Notes: generated by a model from the letters alone, not told the origin. Positions 17,205-27,188 are shown, counted from the first letter of the stretch. The stretch is DNA of 40,701 bases from Lachnospiraceae bacterium UBA7050 (GCA_002493905.1 DLAJ01000024.1:1-40701); one strand, 5' to 3'. Numbers and translations: made by a program.

Positions 17205-18380
17205 TCATCCCGCCTCGTGATAATAGGAAAGCAAAAGTCCGACCACGCGGCTGTAGCTGACCACGCCGTCCGAAACGCCGTTCATCGTGAGATTTGCTTC
17301 CAAAAAACTGTCCGTCACATCCGAGACAAACTGTGTATCAAGCGGGGACTGTTCCTGTACCCGTTCCCACTGCTCGCTTGTCACATAGACATTATCGATA
17401 TATACCTGTTCTTTTACAGGCGTCAGAAGCGCATAACGTTCCATCTCTCCCCGCTGCGTGAGCGCATCTGTCAGATCATTTTCGACATAATACAAAACGT
17501 TCAGATACCCGCTGTACTCAAACACCTCGTCCCCGCTGCCCACACATGCAAGATACGCAAGATAATTTGCTTCATCCTCATAAATATATCCTTTTAAGTG
17601 GGAAAGCTCATGGCACATGGTATAAGGAAAATTCATAATATACATCATATCATTATAATTGGCTTCCAAAGAAAACGGGAAATAGTAGCCGCACATATGC
17701 TGCTGACAAAAAAACCATGACGCATACAGCGGCTTCGGTCTGGAATAATAACCTTCAAGTCTTGGCATCCCTTCCCGTTCAGCAAGCGCATGCATCGACT
17801 GTACCGCCTTTTCTTTCATATCGCCGTCATATACGATTTCCCCCCGCGAATCGCGTGTCATGCATTCCGAAAGGCGGTTACAGTTTGTGACGATGCGCTC
17901 CCGCAGCGCGATCAGTTCTTCTAAGTCATACTGCGCGTCTTTGTCCCTGAGCGGCGTGCAGTGATAAAAAATCAAGCAGTTTAAGGTCATGATCAGGCAG
18001 ACGATCGTAACGATCCATGCCGCCGACTGATAAAAGCGCAGGACTGCCGTGTCAAAACGGCTGCGCGCCTTTCCTCCTGCTGCTTCCGGCTTTCCCACAC
18101 TATTTTTTCGCCGTTTTACCATATGAGCCGGCAGCCACACCATCCACAAAACCAGTGCTATGAAAACGAGAAGCGCAGCCAGATACAGCATCCACTCACC
18201 GATTGAAACCGGAAACAGTCCGCTCAGCCTCCCGTATGTATTCAGCCAGATTGGAAGCACATGCGCCACATACCAGTCGCAAAACGGCGCACACAGCCAC
18301 GCCGTCGTTCTGAGCGCAAGGATTGCCGCCCAGATCAGTATCATGACAATCCGCCTTTTTTTGCTGAAAAAACGCCTCAT
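17205..18380 (-). CDS. DUF3810 membrane protein with HELSH metallopeptidase-like motif
   Basis: A 391-aa protein. Two N-terminal transmembrane helices (about 10-35 and 60-85) and a third (about 120-145) precede an extracytoplasmic domain. That domain carries MCHELSHLKGYIYEDEANY (about 253-271), a HExxH-like zinc site with a downstream Glu as in DUF3810 proteins. A membrane-bound zinc peptidase is plausible but unproven for the family. No operon partner is clear; the neighbours on either side are about 100 bp away. Confidence 0.75.
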   Translation of the reverse strand: MRRFFSKKRRIVMILIWAAILALRTTAWLCAPFCDWYVAHVLPIWLNTYGRLSGLFPVSIGEWMLYLAALLVFIALVLWMVWLPAHMVKRRKNSVGKPEAAGGKARSRFDTAVLRFYQSAAWIVTIVCLIMTLNCLIFYHCTPLRDKDAQYDLEELIALRERIVTNCNRLSECMTRDSRGEIVYDGDMKEKAVQSMHALAEREGMPRLEGYYSRPKPLYASWFFCQQHMCGYYFPFSLEANYNDMMYIMNFPYTMCHELSHLKGYIYEDEANYLAYLACVGSGDEVFEYSGYLNVLYYVENDLTDALTQRGEMERYALLTPVKEQVYIDNVYVTSEQWERVQEQSPLDTQFVSDVTDSFLEANLTMNGVSDGVVSYSRVVGLLLSYYHEAG

Positions 18381-18485
18381 CCTCTGTCCCTTCTTTTATG
18401 TATCTGTATACATCGTTCCTATTCAGCCCTGCACCGTCTTATGTGCACCCCCTGAATAGGGAACCTCCTCCTCATAAAACTTATT

Positions 18486-19754
18486 TTATCTGCCCGTTTT
18501 TCTGCCATGGCTCTTCTGAATCTGCAGAATCAGAATCCGCCCTTCTTTCACATGATACGCAATTCTCCCCGCATAACCGGTCTGAGCAAAAAACGTGCAG
18601 GAGCAGTAATTCTGATCTTTTGTTGCCGGTTCATCCAGATTCTCCGCATTCTCGGCAAGAGACAGTTCCGCAAACGCTTCCTCCAACGCAATCAGCTCAT
18701 CATAGCAGAGCTCACGGGCGGCGCTTTCTATAACGCCATTCCTGAAATCACAGCGCGGATATGCTTCCCTCCATGCGTCCGTCAGAGACTTTGTACGGGA
18801 AGCAAGGAGTTTCATCAGTTCCTGCTCCCCTTCGGTATTTTTCTGTTCCAGCCGTCTGAGTTCTTCTTTCTTTGCCTGATATTCTTCCTCGAACTCTTTC
18901 TGCCTGCGCGCACAGTCCTCCATCAAAGAGCGCGTCTCCGCAAGCATGGACTCATAGGTATCCCGCTCGGCAGGTGAACCCTCCTTCTTTCTCAGTGCCT
19001 CCTCTTTCTCTTCCAAAGAGCGTTTTTCACTCTCTTTCGTCCGCATGCTGTCCATGCACCGCTCAGCAGCGTTTTGCAAGCTGGTCCGCTCATTTTTCCA
19101 TTCCGCGCTGTCCGCAAGCAGCGCCTTCAAACGCTCCTCTTCGTCGAGATATCGGAAAAATTCTTCTCCCGCCCGATAGGACGGCATATCTTTCAAGAGC
19201 GGAGCAAGTTTTTCGTCATAAGCGCGCACCGCAGCCGCCGTCACATGTGCCAGCAGTTCCTTGTCCAGCTTTGCCGGCAGTACCGTATCTTCAAAATCCT
19301 CCGGCTCCTGCCGCTTGTTTTTATCCGCGATCAGCTCCGCTTTGCGCAGCAGCATCGCCGTGTCCGGTACCTCCTCCAGCGCCTCTCCCGCCTTCATGAT
19401 AATGAGTGCGGACAGACGCTCCTTAGGCAGCTCCGCCGCGTCTTTTACGCCGAGCGACTCCAAACGCCCGCAGAGGTTTCCTTTTAAGAGGCTCTTCAAT
19501 TCCTCCTCATCTTTCAGCATCAGACTTTCCTTCGAGATGGCAATCTGCCCGGAAAGAGACAATGCCTCCGGTTCTGTAAATTGTTTTTTTGCAAACAGAC
19601 CTGTCACGCGGTTCGCAAGCCGGACCGACGTCTGCTTCGCCTTCCCTGCAGCCGCTTTCGCGTAACCAGAAATCGTGATATGCTCAAACAGTGCTACCTC
19701 ATAGCATAACTGCTCCTTTGTCATCTTTTCAATTCCGTCAAAAATCGTGACCAT
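18486..19754 (-). CDS. Coiled-coil protein of unknown function upstream-linked to hflX
   Basis: A 422-aa cytosolic protein that I do not recognise. The N-terminal 180 residues are mixed helical and contain KAAAGKAKQTSVRLANRVTG. Residues about 225-315 form a long charged coiled coil (SEKRSLEEKEEALRKKEG and following). The C-terminal 40 residues (TGYAGRIAYHVKEGRI and following) look like a small beta unit. It starts 20 nt after the hflX stop and is probably in the same transcript. No catalytic motif was found. Confidence 0.7.
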   Translation of the reverse strand: MVTIFDGIEKMTKEQLCYEVALFEHITISGYAKAAAGKAKQTSVRLANRVTGLFAKKQFTEPEALSLSGQIAISKESLMLKDEEELKSLLKGNLCGRLESLGVKDAAELPKERLSALIIMKAGEALEEVPDTAMLLRKAELIADKNKRQEPEDFEDTVLPAKLDKELLAHVTAAAVRAYDEKLAPLLKDMPSYRAGEEFFRYLDEEERLKALLADSAEWKNERTSLQNAAERCMDSMRTKESEKRSLEEKEEALRKKEGSPAERDTYESMLAETRSLMEDCARRQKEFEEEYQAKKEELRRLEQKNTEGEQELMKLLASRTKSLTDAWREAYPRCDFRNGVIESAARELCYDELIALEEAFAELSLAENAENLDEPATKDQNYCSCTFFAQTGYAGRIAYHVKEGRILILQIQKSHGRKTGR

Positions 19755-19774
19755 TCCGACACCAACCCTTCCCC

Positions 19775-21037
19775 TTATCCTACAAGGTATTTTTCATATT
19801 TTTGATAGTCCTTCTCCGGGCAGACCAGATGAAGCCTCGTTCCATCTTCCTCGTAATCTAATTGCCGCACGGAACCCTGCTGCTGAAAGTATGGTACCAG
19901 CGCCGCATCGTTGTACGGAATGACCATATCGCATTCCCTGTACTGCTCAGTCAGCTTTTTTTCAATCAAATCCAGCAGTTCGCAAAGGCCGGTGCCATCC
20001 TGCGCGCTCATCGTAATCCGGTCCCCGGACACACGGGGAATCCTGCCGGCTTCTTCCTCAACCTTATCCGCTTTGTTATACACATAAATCATTGGGATAT
20101 CGCCGGCTCCGAGCTCCTTTAATGTTTCGTTCGTCACTTTCACATGTTCTTTGTGGTGCGTGTCAGAACAGTCCACCACCTGAAGCAGCAGATCGGCATA
20201 AAGCGCCTCCTCCAGAGTGGAATGAAACGCCTCTACAAGCTGATGCGGAAGCCCGCTGATAAATCCAACCGTATCCGACAGCAGAATCGTGTGACAGCCC
20301 TCCGGTGTGATCTGTCGTACTGTCGTATCAAGCGTTGCAAACAACATATCCTGCGCTTCGACCTTTTTCTCTTCTTTCTGCCCGCTGTATTCCACAAGCG
20401 CGTTTAAGAGCGTGGACTTTCCCGCGTTGGTGTAACCGACAAGCGCCACGCGCGGGATGCCTGACCGTGTCCGCTTTTTGCGCTGGGTCGTACGCTGCTG
20501 TCCGATCTCTTTTAACTCCCTGCCAAGCTCGCTCAAACGATGTTCCAGCTTTCGTCTGTCCAGTTCGATCTTTTTTTCTCCCGCACCGCGGTTACTCATG
20601 CTTCCGGTTGTTCCGCCCTGCCTGCCAAGTGCGTCATGCATCCCCGCAAGCCGCGGCAGCATATATTGTAAGCTCGCCGCCTCCACCTGCAGCATTGCTT
20701 CTTTAGATCGTGCCCTCTCGCGGAAAATCTGAAGGATCAGGAAAGTCCTGTCCTCCACAGGCAGTCCGATCTCTTTCTGAAGGTTCCGGATCTGCAGCGG
20801 CGAGAGCGTATTATTAAAAATGACTTCCTCCGCCATCAGTTCCTCAGCCCGCTCTTTTACTTCCTGCACCTTCCCGGGACCAATATAAAACGGTTTATTG
20901 ACCGTATCCAATGACTGCGTGATCACGCCGGCCGGCTCCCTACCGCACGCCTTTGCCAGACTCGCAAGCTCCAAAAGAGCCATTTCAAAGTTGTCGTCCG
21001 AAGAGAGCTCTACGCCAACCAGTATTACTTTTTTCAT
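19775..21037 (-). CDS. hflX: GTPase HflX
   Basis: A 420-aa ribosome-associated GTPase with the HflX N-terminal domain, the GAGEKKIELDRR linker motif (about 165-175), and an Obg-family G domain. The G domain has G1 GYTNAGKST, G3 DTVGF and G4 NKAD. HflX splits or rescues stalled ribosomes, notably under heat stress. The start at 21037 (ATG, AGGAG 10 nt upstream) is preferred over an in-frame GTG at 21049 that overlaps the ribosome site. It is first of a two-gene unit with the coiled-coil protein. Confidence 0.95.
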   Translation of the reverse strand: MKKVILVGVELSSDDNFEMALLELASLAKACGREPAGVITQSLDTVNKPFYIGPGKVQEVKERAEELMAEEVIFNNTLSPLQIRNLQKEIGLPVEDRTFLILQIFRERARSKEAMLQVEAASLQYMLPRLAGMHDALGRQGGTTGSMSNRGAGEKKIELDRRKLEHRLSELGRELKEIGQQRTTQRKKRTRSGIPRVALVGYTNAGKSTLLNALVEYSGQKEEKKVEAQDMLFATLDTTVRQITPEGCHTILLSDTVGFISGLPHQLVEAFHSTLEEALYADLLLQVVDCSDTHHKEHVKVTNETLKELGAGDIPMIYVYNKADKVEEEAGRIPRVSGDRITMSAQDGTGLCELLDLIEKKLTEQYRECDMVIPYNDAALVPYFQQQGSVRQLDYEEDGTRLHLVCPEKDYQKYEKYLVG

Positions 21038-21162
21038 GGGATGCCACACTCCTTCCCCTCTGTCCTGCTCCGCGCACCGATACGCATGCGCGTCTTTGTT
21101 TTCTTCAAAAAAGATAATCTATATTTTATCAAAAATTCCTGCTTCTGTATAGCATTTTCCTA

Positions 21163-21192
21163 TTGACTTTTGCGGCGGTGTCACGTTATAAT
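21163..21192 (+). promoter_or_regulatory. Promoter of tRNA-Pro
   Basis: TTGACT, 18-nt spacer, TATAAT, about 35 nt before the tRNA. It diverges from hflX. Confidence 0.8.
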
Positions 21193-21226
21193 ATCACTCG
21201 CAGGCAAAAAGCATGCTGCAAGTGAT

Positions 21227-21301
21227 CGGGGTGTGGCTCAGTTTGGCTAGAGCGCTATCTTAGGGAGGTAGAGGCCGCGTGTTCGAATCACGTCACTCCG
21301 A
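21227..21301 (+). tRNA. tRNA-Pro (anticodon AGG)
   Basis: A 75-nt cloverleaf with acceptor CGGGGTG/CACTCCG, a D-arm with CTCAGTTTGGCTAGAG, anticodon stem CTATC/GGTAG around TTAGGGA (anticodon AGG, reading CCU), T-arm CGTGTTCGAATCACG, and discriminator A without encoded CCA. Confidence 0.94.
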
Positions 21302-21305
21302 CGTC

Positions 21306-21341
21306 AAAAGAGCGGCGTCTCAAGCAGACGCTGCTCTTTTT
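21306..21341 (+). terminator. Terminator of tRNA-Pro
   Basis: AAAAGAGC and GCTCTTTT enclose GCGTCT/AGACGC, ending in a T run 5 nt after the tRNA. The stretch 21342-21392 has nothing further. Confidence 0.9.
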
Positions 21342-21392
21342 GTACCTTTTATGCCGTGCAATTGTGAGAGACACTTTTTTATTTCATTTCTT

Positions 21393-22304
21393 TTACAAGT
21401 ATCTTCTAAAAAACGCACACTCTTCGTCATTGCAGCGCGCCGCCTCATCAAGCCGCACATTACAGTGAAAAACATGCCCGATGCGTTCGTCGTCCCTGCT
21501 GCCGTAAATATGACACTCCGCTTCCACTCCCGCATTTTTTAAGGCCTCCGCCATCGGCTGCGCCTCTCTGTACAGGAAGTCATGATACGCGCTCATAACA
21601 AACGACGGCGGATACTGCTTTGTCAGGTACCGCTTCGTATCGGTATACTGTTCAAAGTCAGCGGGCTCCCCGTTAAAATAGGCATGAAACAAAATATCCG
21701 TCTCCTCATCATCCGGCTCCGCCATGTCATAATGTCCGCAGTTTAACGCGACGGCGCTGAGTTTCAGCTCCGGAAACCGAAACCCGTACCGCTTCTCAAA
21801 TAACTCCGCCAAGCTGCCGTTCGTCAGCATTGCCGCATACTGGCTGAGCATCTGCGCACCTGCAGAATCTCCGACTGCAAAAACATGATCCGCGTCGATA
21901 TGATGTTCCTTCCCATGCTCTCTAAGCCATGTAAACACGGCGTTGATATCCTCTAACGACGCCGGAAACGGATGCTCCGGCGCAAGCCGGTAATTAAAAT
22001 TCACAACCGAAAAGCCGCGCTCCGCAAGGCTGCACCCGTAAAATTGATAAACCTCTTTGGTCCCATATACCCATCCCCCGCCATGCACGGAAACGATCAC
22101 GGGCAGAAGTCCTTCCACACCGGCAGGATAATAAATATCCATCAGGTTCCACTGCCCATGTTTGCCATAGCTGACGTCATTCTCCCATGATACAGCCTGC
22201 GGTCTTTTCAGTCCCGCGTCCCTGAGAGCATCACTCGCTCCGAAATCATGTCTGATCTGCTCCGCCTTTTTCAGATATTCCGGCTTGATACTGTTTCTCT
22301 CCAC
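21393..22304 (-). CDS. Alpha/beta-hydrolase, HSL-family esterase
   Basis: A 303-aa cytosolic esterase of the hormone-sensitive-lipase type. The oxyanion motif is HGGGW (about 74-78) and the nucleophile elbow GDSAG (about 147-151), with YRLAPEHPFP between them. The catalytic Asp and His probably lie near the C-terminus, the His in IGHVFHCN. It hydrolyses short acyl or acetyl esters. In gut Clostridia such enzymes often deacetylate glycans, but no glycan cluster is adjacent. The start is a GTG, with GGAGG about 9 nt upstream. Confidence 0.88.
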   Translation of the reverse strand: MERNSIKPEYLKKAEQIRHDFGASDALRDAGLKRPQAVSWENDVSYGKHGQWNLMDIYYPAGVEGLLPVIVSVHGGGWVYGTKEVYQFYGCSLAERGFSVVNFNYRLAPEHPFPASLEDINAVFTWLREHGKEHHIDADHVFAVGDSAGAQMLSQYAAMLTNGSLAELFEKRYGFRFPELKLSAVALNCGHYDMAEPDDEETDILFHAYFNGEPADFEQYTDTKRYLTKQYPPSFVMSAYHDFLYREAQPMAEALKNAGVEAECHIYGSRDDERIGHVFHCNVRLDEAARCNDEECAFFRRYL

Positions 22305-22326
22305 GATCAGATTCCTCCTTTTTCCA

Positions 22327-22355
22327 TTGTCTTTCGCGTCTGTTTCCGCTATACT
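22327..22355 (+). promoter_or_regulatory. Promoter of the cell-wall amidase
   Basis: TTGTCT, 17-nt spacer, TATACT, about 65 nt before the ATG. Confidence 0.65.
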
Positions 22356-22422
22356 ACCATTACAGTCAGTATGATAAAAAAGACTCTAATCATATTCTAC
22401 CAAAGCAGAAAGGATCTTGTCT

Positions 22423-23484
22423 ATGCAAATTATGGTACAAAAAAAGAATTTGAAAATTTTGCGCATCCTAAGCGCCCTCTTATGCATGCTTTTATGCGTG
22501 CCCGCCCTTTTTTCTCCGATTCCCGCCGACGCAAAAGAACCGGATCCGAAAGAATCTGTCGTCGTGGTGTTAGACCCCGGGCATGGAGGCGCCTCGGAGG
22601 GTGCCGCTTACAACGGTATTTTTGAAAAAGATATTGATCTGTCGGTTGCGCTGATGACCGGATACTATCTGTCCCAGTTTGAAGGCGTCACTGTTTATCT
22701 GACACGGACCGGCGATTATGAGGTCCCCCTTGAGGACCGCCCCCAATTTGCCCGCAGCGTGGACGCAGATTTCTTTTACAGCATCCATTTTAATGCGTCG
22801 GATTCTCACGATTTTTATGGCAGCGAAGTCTGGGTATCCGCATTTGGAGAATATTACACCGCAGGATACCAGTTTGCCAAAATTCTTCTTGCCAACATGA
22901 GCTCGGAACTCGGCATTTACAGCCGCGGCTGTAAAACGCGCTTAAATTCGAAGGGAACGGACTATTACGGCGTTATCCGCCTGTGCACCTCCTATGGGAT
23001 TTCAAGCTGCATCATTGAGCATTGCCATATTGACAACCGCTATGATTTTGACAATTACATCTCCCCCGAGCTGCTGCAGGAAATGGCATATCAGGACGCA
23101 ATTTCCATCGCCATGTATTTTGGGCTTACTTCCCATGCGCTCGGCTTGGATTTCTCGGATTATACGCGCGTTCCCTGTGAAACGCCGGTATGCCATAAGC
23201 CGGATGCCACGCCTCCTGATTTTGCGCTTGTCGCTCCGGTCTCTGCGGATGCCTCTGCAAAAACCGCAACCGTTGTCATCAATTCCTTAGACAGCAACAG
23301 CAGCATAAAATATTTTTCTTATTCGCTCGACCAGGGCGCCACATGGTCCGAACTGATCAAGTACAGCGGCGGGCCAACCGTTGTCACACTCCAGCTCCGG
23401 AGTCAGAATGATACCATTACGATTGCTGCCTACAACCAATATGATAAATGCACGATCAGCAATACCATCGACCCGATTCCATAA
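22423..23484 (+). CDS. Secreted N-acetylmuramoyl-L-alanine amidase (Amidase_3)
   Basis: A 353-aa exported amidase. The signal peptide runs to about residue 37 (ends PIPADA). The Amidase_3 domain covers about 42-240, with zinc ligands in DPGHGG, in the EKDIDLSV helix, in SIHFNAS, and the catalytic Glu in IIEHCHIDN. It cuts the bond between muramic acid and L-Ala in peptidoglycan. A 90-residue C-terminal beta domain follows, with a SLDSNSSIKYFSYSLDQG-like segment, possibly wall binding. The ATG at 22423 has AAAGGA 9 nt upstream. It is transcribed alone and ends at the terminator at 23546-23586. Confidence 0.9.
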   Translation: MQIMVQKKNLKILRILSALLCMLLCVPALFSPIPADAKEPDPKESVVVVLDPGHGGASEGAAYNGIFEKDIDLSVALMTGYYLSQFEGVTVYLTRTGDYEVPLEDRPQFARSVDADFFYSIHFNASDSHDFYGSEVWVSAFGEYYTAGYQFAKILLANMSSELGIYSRGCKTRLNSKGTDYYGVIRLCTSYGISSCIIEHCHIDNRYDFDNYISPELLQEMAYQDAISIAMYFGLTSHALGLDFSDYTRVPCETPVCHKPDATPPDFALVAPVSADASAKTATVVINSLDSNSSIKYFSYSLDQGATWSELIKYSGGPTVVTLQLRSQNDTITIAAYNQYDKCTISNTIDPIP

Positions 23485-23545
23485 AGAAACCCTCCGGCAT
23501 TTCTTTTGAGCTGCAGAGACGCTTTACGGACTGCATAAAATGAGA

Positions 23546-23586
23546 AAAAGAAAGAGTTCCGCCCACGCGGAACTCTTTCTTTTTTG
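23546..23586. terminator. Bidirectional terminator between amidase and GGDEF genes
   Basis: A long perfect stem (AAAGAAAGAGTTCCGC with its complement) around CCAC, with A and T tracts on both sides. It is shared by the two convergent genes. Confidence 0.93.
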
Positions 23587-25089
23587 CTAAATGCGCCCTG
23601 CGGCAGATCGTTTTGCCTGCTTGATCTCTCTTTTATTTTCATACATCATACGGTCAGCGATATTCACAAAATCAGGCTTACAGAGTTCGCAGAATCCAAT
23701 CGCATAACTGATCGGGATACTGCTGGACTGATTATAAATCCTGCAGTGCTGTGCCAATTCACGGATAAATATTTCCGCGTCCTTCTCATACAGAACCGCA
23801 AATTCATCGCCGCCCTGTCTATACACTTTCCCGTTCTCTCCTGCGGCTTTGGCAAGCAATCCGGCGAACCCCTGCAGCAGCTTATCACCGGCTGAATGTC
23901 CCGCTGTATCATTGACAATCTTTAAGTCATTCAGATCGGCAATCATATAACATCCGCTTTCATTTCCGGAAAGTCTGCCCAAATCCCTCTCCAGCGCATT
24001 CCGGTTATAGATGTGCGTCATATAATCAATATATGCAAACCTGCTGCCTATTTCCGTACAGAACGCAATCACATTCCTCATACAGTCATATCTTGAAGCA
24101 GATTCCATCTCTGCAAGCACTTTTGTCTCAATACTCAGGCTGTCCGGACCATACTTTTCCCCGACGGCGCTTTTTATTTTGCTTAATACCAGCTGCGCCT
24201 TTTCCTCAGAACCAGCGATCAATGCGACGCCGTTTTCGCAGACGCGGTATCCATGCAGACGGCAGGCTTTGATCCCTTTTTCTATGTCACGCAGAATGAG
24301 AGTATCCTGTTTCCAGTCAAAATTGTTTTCCGTCTTACAAAAACAAAGAACCGCAACAACGATCCGCTGTTTATCAAAATCATGCTCCTTCAAAACAGAC
24401 TCAAACGAATAGTGGTTGAACAATCCTGTTTTATCGTCCAGATATTTTTCCGTATTTTCATTACTCAGAATCAGACCGAGCATAATGAGTGTGGACGCAA
24501 CAATCACCAGCAGCACTTCCGGAAAGATCATCTGAACAATGGATACAATCACATAAATGGGAACTGCCAGAACAATTGCCATTCTTTTTTCCCCATCCAG
24601 AATCTCCCAATAGCGCAGGCAGTAATACAGGATCAGAACCAGATAGATCACAATACTTCCGTACAGGGCATATGCTTTCGGCCCCAGCGAGTACGCCGTT
24701 TCGTTTCCCTGCACATAAGTAATCGGCAGCACCAATATCCCCGCCGCAGAAAATATTACCGGCAGGCTTTGACAGATTCTGGTAACTCTCGAAAACTTCC
24801 ACTTTGTTTCCAGATAGCTTCTCATATATAGAAACAACAGATAGATAAAGCCAAGAATGGATAACAGATAAATGATATGGGCCGCCAGATTGATCCCCTC
24901 CGGCACAGTATCCCTGTGATTTACCGTATAGACCGTGATCAGATCAAATAACGCATCCAGAAACGCTACACCGGTAAGCACCTGAAATACTCTTGTGGAC
25001 CGGATCGGAATATGGGGCTTGCGATAATAAAATCCAATCATATAGATAATCATCAAAAGGCATACTGCCGATGTCTTTAGCAACAGCAT
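23587..25089 (-). CDS. Membrane diguanylate cyclase with an extra degenerate GGDEF-like domain
   Basis: A 500-aa protein. Six or seven transmembrane helices (about 1-215) form a sensor-like membrane domain. A first domain of about 130 residues follows (DKTGLFNHYSFESVL to CENGVALI). It resembles GGDEF topology but lacks the GGDEF loop. A canonical GGDEF domain follows (about 330-495), with DYMTHIYNRNALERDL, ADLNDLKIVNDTAGHSAGD, and the intact active loop GGDEF near residue 425. It should make cyclic-di-GMP from two GTP. No RxxD inhibitory site is seen at the usual position. Confidence 0.88.
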   Translation of the reverse strand: MLLLKTSAVCLLMIIYMIGFYYRKPHIPIRSTRVFQVLTGVAFLDALFDLITVYTVNHRDTVPEGINLAAHIIYLLSILGFIYLLFLYMRSYLETKWKFSRVTRICQSLPVIFSAAGILVLPITYVQGNETAYSLGPKAYALYGSIVIYLVLILYYCLRYWEILDGEKRMAIVLAVPIYVIVSIVQMIFPEVLLVIVASTLIMLGLILSNENTEKYLDDKTGLFNHYSFESVLKEHDFDKQRIVVAVLCFCKTENNFDWKQDTLILRDIEKGIKACRLHGYRVCENGVALIAGSEEKAQLVLSKIKSAVGEKYGPDSLSIETKVLAEMESASRYDCMRNVIAFCTEIGSRFAYIDYMTHIYNRNALERDLGRLSGNESGCYMIADLNDLKIVNDTAGHSAGDKLLQGFAGLLAKAAGENGKVYRQGGDEFAVLYEKDAEIFIRELAQHCRIYNQSSSIPISYAIGFCELCKPDFVNIADRMMYENKREIKQAKRSAAGRI

Positions 25090-25156
25090 AGATATAGATT
25101 CTCCCCTTCCACTGCCTGCAGCCGGATGGCTGTAAGCAATTTACGCATACTGCTTC

Positions 25157-25185
25157 ATTATATGCCGCATAGAACAAAAAAGCAA
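25157..25185 (-). promoter_or_regulatory. Promoter of the GGDEF gene
   Basis: Minus strand TTGCTT, 17-nt spacer, TATAAT, about 65 nt before the start codon. The rest of 25190-25360 holds nothing I can support. Confidence 0.65.
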
Positions 25186-25360
25186 ATCTAATATTTTCCG
25201 ATGTGATCTTGGTGTGATTTCCATCGAATAAGAACCACCGGGCGGTATGAACGCACATACGTACCATGTCAATACAAAAACAGGGATAGGACATGATAGA
25301 TTTCCATGCCCCATCCCCAAAACATCCGGATTTCACAACAGTCCGGTATCTAAAATCCTC

Positions 25361-27127
25361 TTACTTTCCTTCCAGATAGTAGAACGTCACCTCAATCGTC
25401 TCGACATGACCGAGCGTTTCCGCATCCAGAAGGTTTGGCGTTGCCATATTCAGACTTCCGTCAACAGTACGCGCTTCCGCAGGTACGGACGTTACCCACG
25501 CATTGTAGAGGTTCGTCCGCGTGCAGATTCCATCGTCGCTCGATGTATAGGGTTTCCCCTTCATCTGATACTTCTCTCCGTTGACCAAAATCTCCGTGAT
25601 ATTGATGATATAACCCGGATAGAGTGTTTCTCCATTACCGATCGCCAGTGCAGAGAATACCACGCTGTCCGCATAACCCATTGCCGTACCGGTAAAATCA
25701 AGGCTGACCGTATACGTTCCCGGTCCTGTGATGACGGCATCCGTCGCAACAATTCCTTCCGTCTTATCATCCGGTTTGTAAACGTCACCGACACTGTACA
25801 TCAGATTCCAGTCCCCGCTGTTATACATGATCCATGCAACGGCCTCATCATCCGCAAGTCCTGCTGCCGGCTCGGAATTCGCCAGCCCTTCATCCATGAC
25901 GGCCTGTGCATTCTGTCTGATCTCGTCTTTGCTCATCCCCTCCTGCGCCGCATAGCTGTGTGCTGTATACAATGCTGCGACCTCGCTGTCAATGATTGCG
26001 CATGTGCTGCGGTTATACATATTATTGCAGTCCCACAATAACGGGCAATAACCGTAATAGTCGCAGTTTGCAAGGAAATTTGTCAGATACTCAACCGTAT
26101 TTTCCTTCAGATGATCCATGTTTTCAATCAGCACGCCGTACTCGCCGATAATCACGCCGTATCCCTGCGACGTAAATTTCTCCATCATGGAAAGCTTCTC
26201 ATTCTGCTCCTCGTAATCCTGTGTGCTTCCCCATGTCGGAAGGCTCGTGTTAATGCAGTATCCTGACGGGTCATAGTAATGCACCGAAATTAACAGCTTC
26301 GGATTATCATTGTTCATCTCATCCACAGGCATCACAAAACGGTTGTCACAGGTCATCGTAATATCCGTATTATACCCGGCAATCAGTAGAAAGCGATGTT
26401 CGTTATTGCCACCGGTAGCTCGAACCGTATCCACAAAAATCTGATTGATCCGGTTCGTCGTCTCATAACATTCATTCTCAGAAAGCGCGCCCGAATCCTT
26501 CGCAACATCCGTATCATTCAAACGGTTTCCAAGCTCCTCATTTGCCGCCTCAAAGATCAGATGGTCAGAATAGTCGCGGTAACGTTCAGCAATCTGCGTC
26601 CACATCGATATGTACATCTCCATCGCCTGGTCCCGCGTCTCCTGCGTCGCAGAACCGAACATTCCCCACCAGCTTCCGTCCCAGTGATCATTAACGATTA
26701 CATACATGTCCACAGAAAGGGCATAATTGATGATCTCTTCCACCCGATCCAGATATGCCTCATTAATCGTATAATCGCCGCTTTCGTAGTTCATCATATT
26801 GGTCCATGCCACCGGAACACGAAGCGTATCAAATCCGGCTTCGTGCATGCCCGTGATCATTTCCTGTGTTGTCTCCGGAGCACCCCAATACCCCTCATAG
26901 GCAGAAACCTCCGCCTCTGTTCCAAGCGTCGTATGCCCATATGCTTCCATCGTATTACCAAGATTAATGCCGTTTCCTAAAAGATCGACAAACTCTAACG
27001 ATGTCAGCTGCGTCCGCATCTCACCCGTCTCTTTCTTCTCGCCGCCGCAGCCCGCTAACAGTCCTGCTCCAAGCAGCACAGCACCAAACAGACACCCGAT
27101 TCTTCTCTTCCATGCGTGTTTGCCCAT
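25361..27127 (-). CDS. GH5 endoglucanase-type lipoprotein
   Basis: A 588-aa secreted lipoprotein: signal peptide, lipobox LAGC with Cys27. The GH5 barrel (about 45-410) has an INLGNTME start, HWDGSWWG, the acid/base Glu197 in FEAANEELG and the nucleophile Glu329 in IIGEYG. This is the layout of GH5 cellulases and related beta-glucanases. The C-terminal 170 residues form a beta-sandwich (WNLMYSVGD to VTFYYLEGK) like a carbohydrate-binding module. It is anchored on the cell face to cut beta-glucan or similar polymers. GGAGGAGG lies before the ATG, and the gene has its own promoter. Confidence 0.9.
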   Translation of the reverse strand: MGKHAWKRRIGCLFGAVLLGAGLLAGCGGEKKETGEMRTQLTSLEFVDLLGNGINLGNTMEAYGHTTLGTEAEVSAYEGYWGAPETTQEMITGMHEAGFDTLRVPVAWTNMMNYESGDYTINEAYLDRVEEIINYALSVDMYVIVNDHWDGSWWGMFGSATQETRDQAMEMYISMWTQIAERYRDYSDHLIFEAANEELGNRLNDTDVAKDSGALSENECYETTNRINQIFVDTVRATGGNNEHRFLLIAGYNTDITMTCDNRFVMPVDEMNNDNPKLLISVHYYDPSGYCINTSLPTWGSTQDYEEQNEKLSMMEKFTSQGYGVIIGEYGVLIENMDHLKENTVEYLTNFLANCDYYGYCPLLWDCNNMYNRSTCAIIDSEVAALYTAHSYAAQEGMSKDEIRQNAQAVMDEGLANSEPAAGLADDEAVAWIMYNSGDWNLMYSVGDVYKPDDKTEGIVATDAVITGPGTYTVSLDFTGTAMGYADSVVFSALAIGNGETLYPGYIINITEILVNGEKYQMKGKPYTSSDDGICTRTNLYNAWVTSVPAEARTVDGSLNMATPNLLDAETLGHVETIEVTFYYLEGK

Positions 27128-27159
27128 ATTGCCTCCTCCTCACAAAACAGTTTCATACC

Positions 27160-27188
27160 ATTATCATAACAGAAACCCTTCTGTCCAA
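27160..27188 (-). promoter_or_regulatory. Promoter of the GH5 gene
   Basis: Minus strand TTGGAC, 17-nt spacer, GATAAT, about 35 nt from the ATG. Confidence 0.55.

Noticed and set aside
25247..26041. 264-aa plus-strand frame
   Set aside because: Shadow of the GH5 lipoprotein; rich in His/Arg/Ile with no recognisable motif.
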